The notes below the pieces were generated by a model, which worked only from the letters and a program-made list of their open reading frames with translations, was not told where the DNA came from and did no database searches. From NCBI RefSeq assembly GCF_009937955.1, contig NZ_AP018439.1, forward strand, positions 5,456,001 to 5,520,000: 64,000 bases of DNA, given 5' to 3'. Each line of letters starts with the position of its first letter. Position 1 is the first letter of the stretch. Positions 63,452 to 64,000 of the stretch are shown piece after piece. The DNA is from Undibacterium sp. KW1 (GTDB lineage: Bacteria > Pseudomonadota > Gammaproteobacteria > Burkholderiales > Burkholderiaceae_D). A program made the position numbers and the translations under genes.

Positions 63452-64000
63452 TTACGGTTTCCAGTGTACAAAATTCTTATACAGTTGCAAGCCAGCCGTT
63501 GCGCTCTTTTCAGGGTGGAACTGGGTGGCGAAAATATTGTCGCGCGCTACGGCACAGGCAAACAGGCTGCCGTAATCCGTCATGCCAACTGCGTGTTGCG
63601 CATTTGCGGGCTGGGCATAATAGCTGTGCACAAAATAAAAATAGGCTTCATCAGCAATATCTTGCCATAAAGCATGTGACTGCGATTGCTGTACGCGGTT
63701 CCAGCCCATTTGTGGCACTTTGTAACGCGAGCCATCTGCCTGCAGTTGCCCATCCAGTGCAAAACGCACTACCTTGCCGGGCAAAAGCCCCAGGCCAGGC
63801 GTGTCACCTTCTTCACTGAGATCAAACAGCATTTGTTCGCCAACGCAAACACCAAACAGGGGTTTGTTGCGGGCGGCTTCAAGCAGGGCGTCTTGCAGGC
63901 CTGATTCACGCAGGCAACTCATGCAATCGGGCATGGCGCCCTGACCTGGTAAAACGATACGGTCTGCGCTGCGGATATCGGCAACTTCACCCGAGATCAG
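63452..64000 (-). CDS. hisH: Imidazole glycerol phosphate synthase, glutaminase subunit (5' truncated)
   Basis: The frame runs off the right edge, so the 5' end is missing; 182 residues are visible, starting [20 protein letters not shown]. The class I glutaminase features are present: nucleophile Cys in [12 protein letters not shown] and the His-Glu pair in [11 protein letters not shown]. It releases ammonia from glutamine for HisF. The internal ATG at 63934 is not the true start, because upstream codons continue the conserved oxyanion-loop sequence. Confidence 0.93.
   Translation of the reverse strand: MISGEVADIRSADRIVLPGQGAMPDCMSCLRESGLQDALLEAARNKPLFGVCVGEQMLFDLSEEGDTPGLGLLPGKVVRFALDGQLQADGSRYKVPQMGWNRVQQSQSHALWQDIADEAYFYFVHSYYAQPANAQHAVGMTDYGSLFACAVARDNIFATQFHPEKSATAGLQLYKNFVHWKP

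Overview
The window looks like a chromosomal segment of a betaproteobacterium of the order Burkholderiales, most likely family Oxalobacteraceae. The clearest signs are two conserved gene orders: hisH-hisA-hisF-hisI-hisE-hinT-tatA-tatB-tatC, and petA-petB-petC-sspA-sspB with an adjacent tRNA-Thr. The genus cannot be fixed from sequence alone. There are no insertion sequences, phage genes or CRISPR arrays. Most of the window is ordinary chromosome, with a few accessory patches.

Layout. 1-4247: the 3' part of a very large secreted repeat protein ending in DUF4214 modules. 4366-9360: a tiny lysine-rich protein, an ABC-2 type transporter pair, a tandem array of DnaA-box-like 11-mers, and a membrane M48 metallopeptidase. 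9506-16912: a MacAB-like export operon (adaptor, ATPase, two FtsX-type permeases) ending in an NtrC-type regulator and its sensor kinase, preceded by a good sigma-54 promoter. 16909-19930: an OmpR/CpxR-type two-component system divergent from a secreted intradiol-dioxygenase-like lipoprotein, with a GTAAA direct-repeat operator between them. 20036-21999: a 28-codon leader ORF and an ABC-F ATPase. 22073-27920: a zinc-ribbon membrane protein, a NarL-type two-component system, a TonB-like protein and a Tat-exported PhoD phosphatase.

27957-29162 is a small A/T-rich island. It is flanked by two copies of the 3' end plus terminator of the neighbouring CsgG-like gene, and it carries an orphan two-gene cassette and gene debris. 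29182-32704 is an envelope lipoprotein cluster (CsgG-like, LpoB, YcfL, COG3014). Then come a lipoprotein hydrolase, a MORN/YwqK repeat protein and Tex (to 37798).

38005-42197 is an aldehyde-oxidation unit: a sigma-54 promoter, an AcoD/ExaC-type aldehyde dehydrogenase, a DUF779 protein with an apparent frameshift at its start, and an AcoR-type sigma-54 activator. A long hairpin repeat lies inside it. 42346-50716 holds grxD, ubiX, a secreted CYTH-like protein, a phytase-like esterase lipoprotein, LysR/DoxX/GST and an S9 peptidase.

50908-64000 is housekeeping: tRNA-Thr, sspB, sspA, the cytochrome bc1 operon, mscL, a Nif3-like protein, a DegS-like protease, a DUF2461 protein, the Tat translocase, hinT and the his genes. 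hisH runs off the right edge. Several Tat substrates (Rieske protein, PhoD, dioxygenase-like protein) occur in the same window as tatABC. The two NtrC-family activators each have a matching sigma-54 promoter at the head of the adjacent operon, so both circuits look locally closed.
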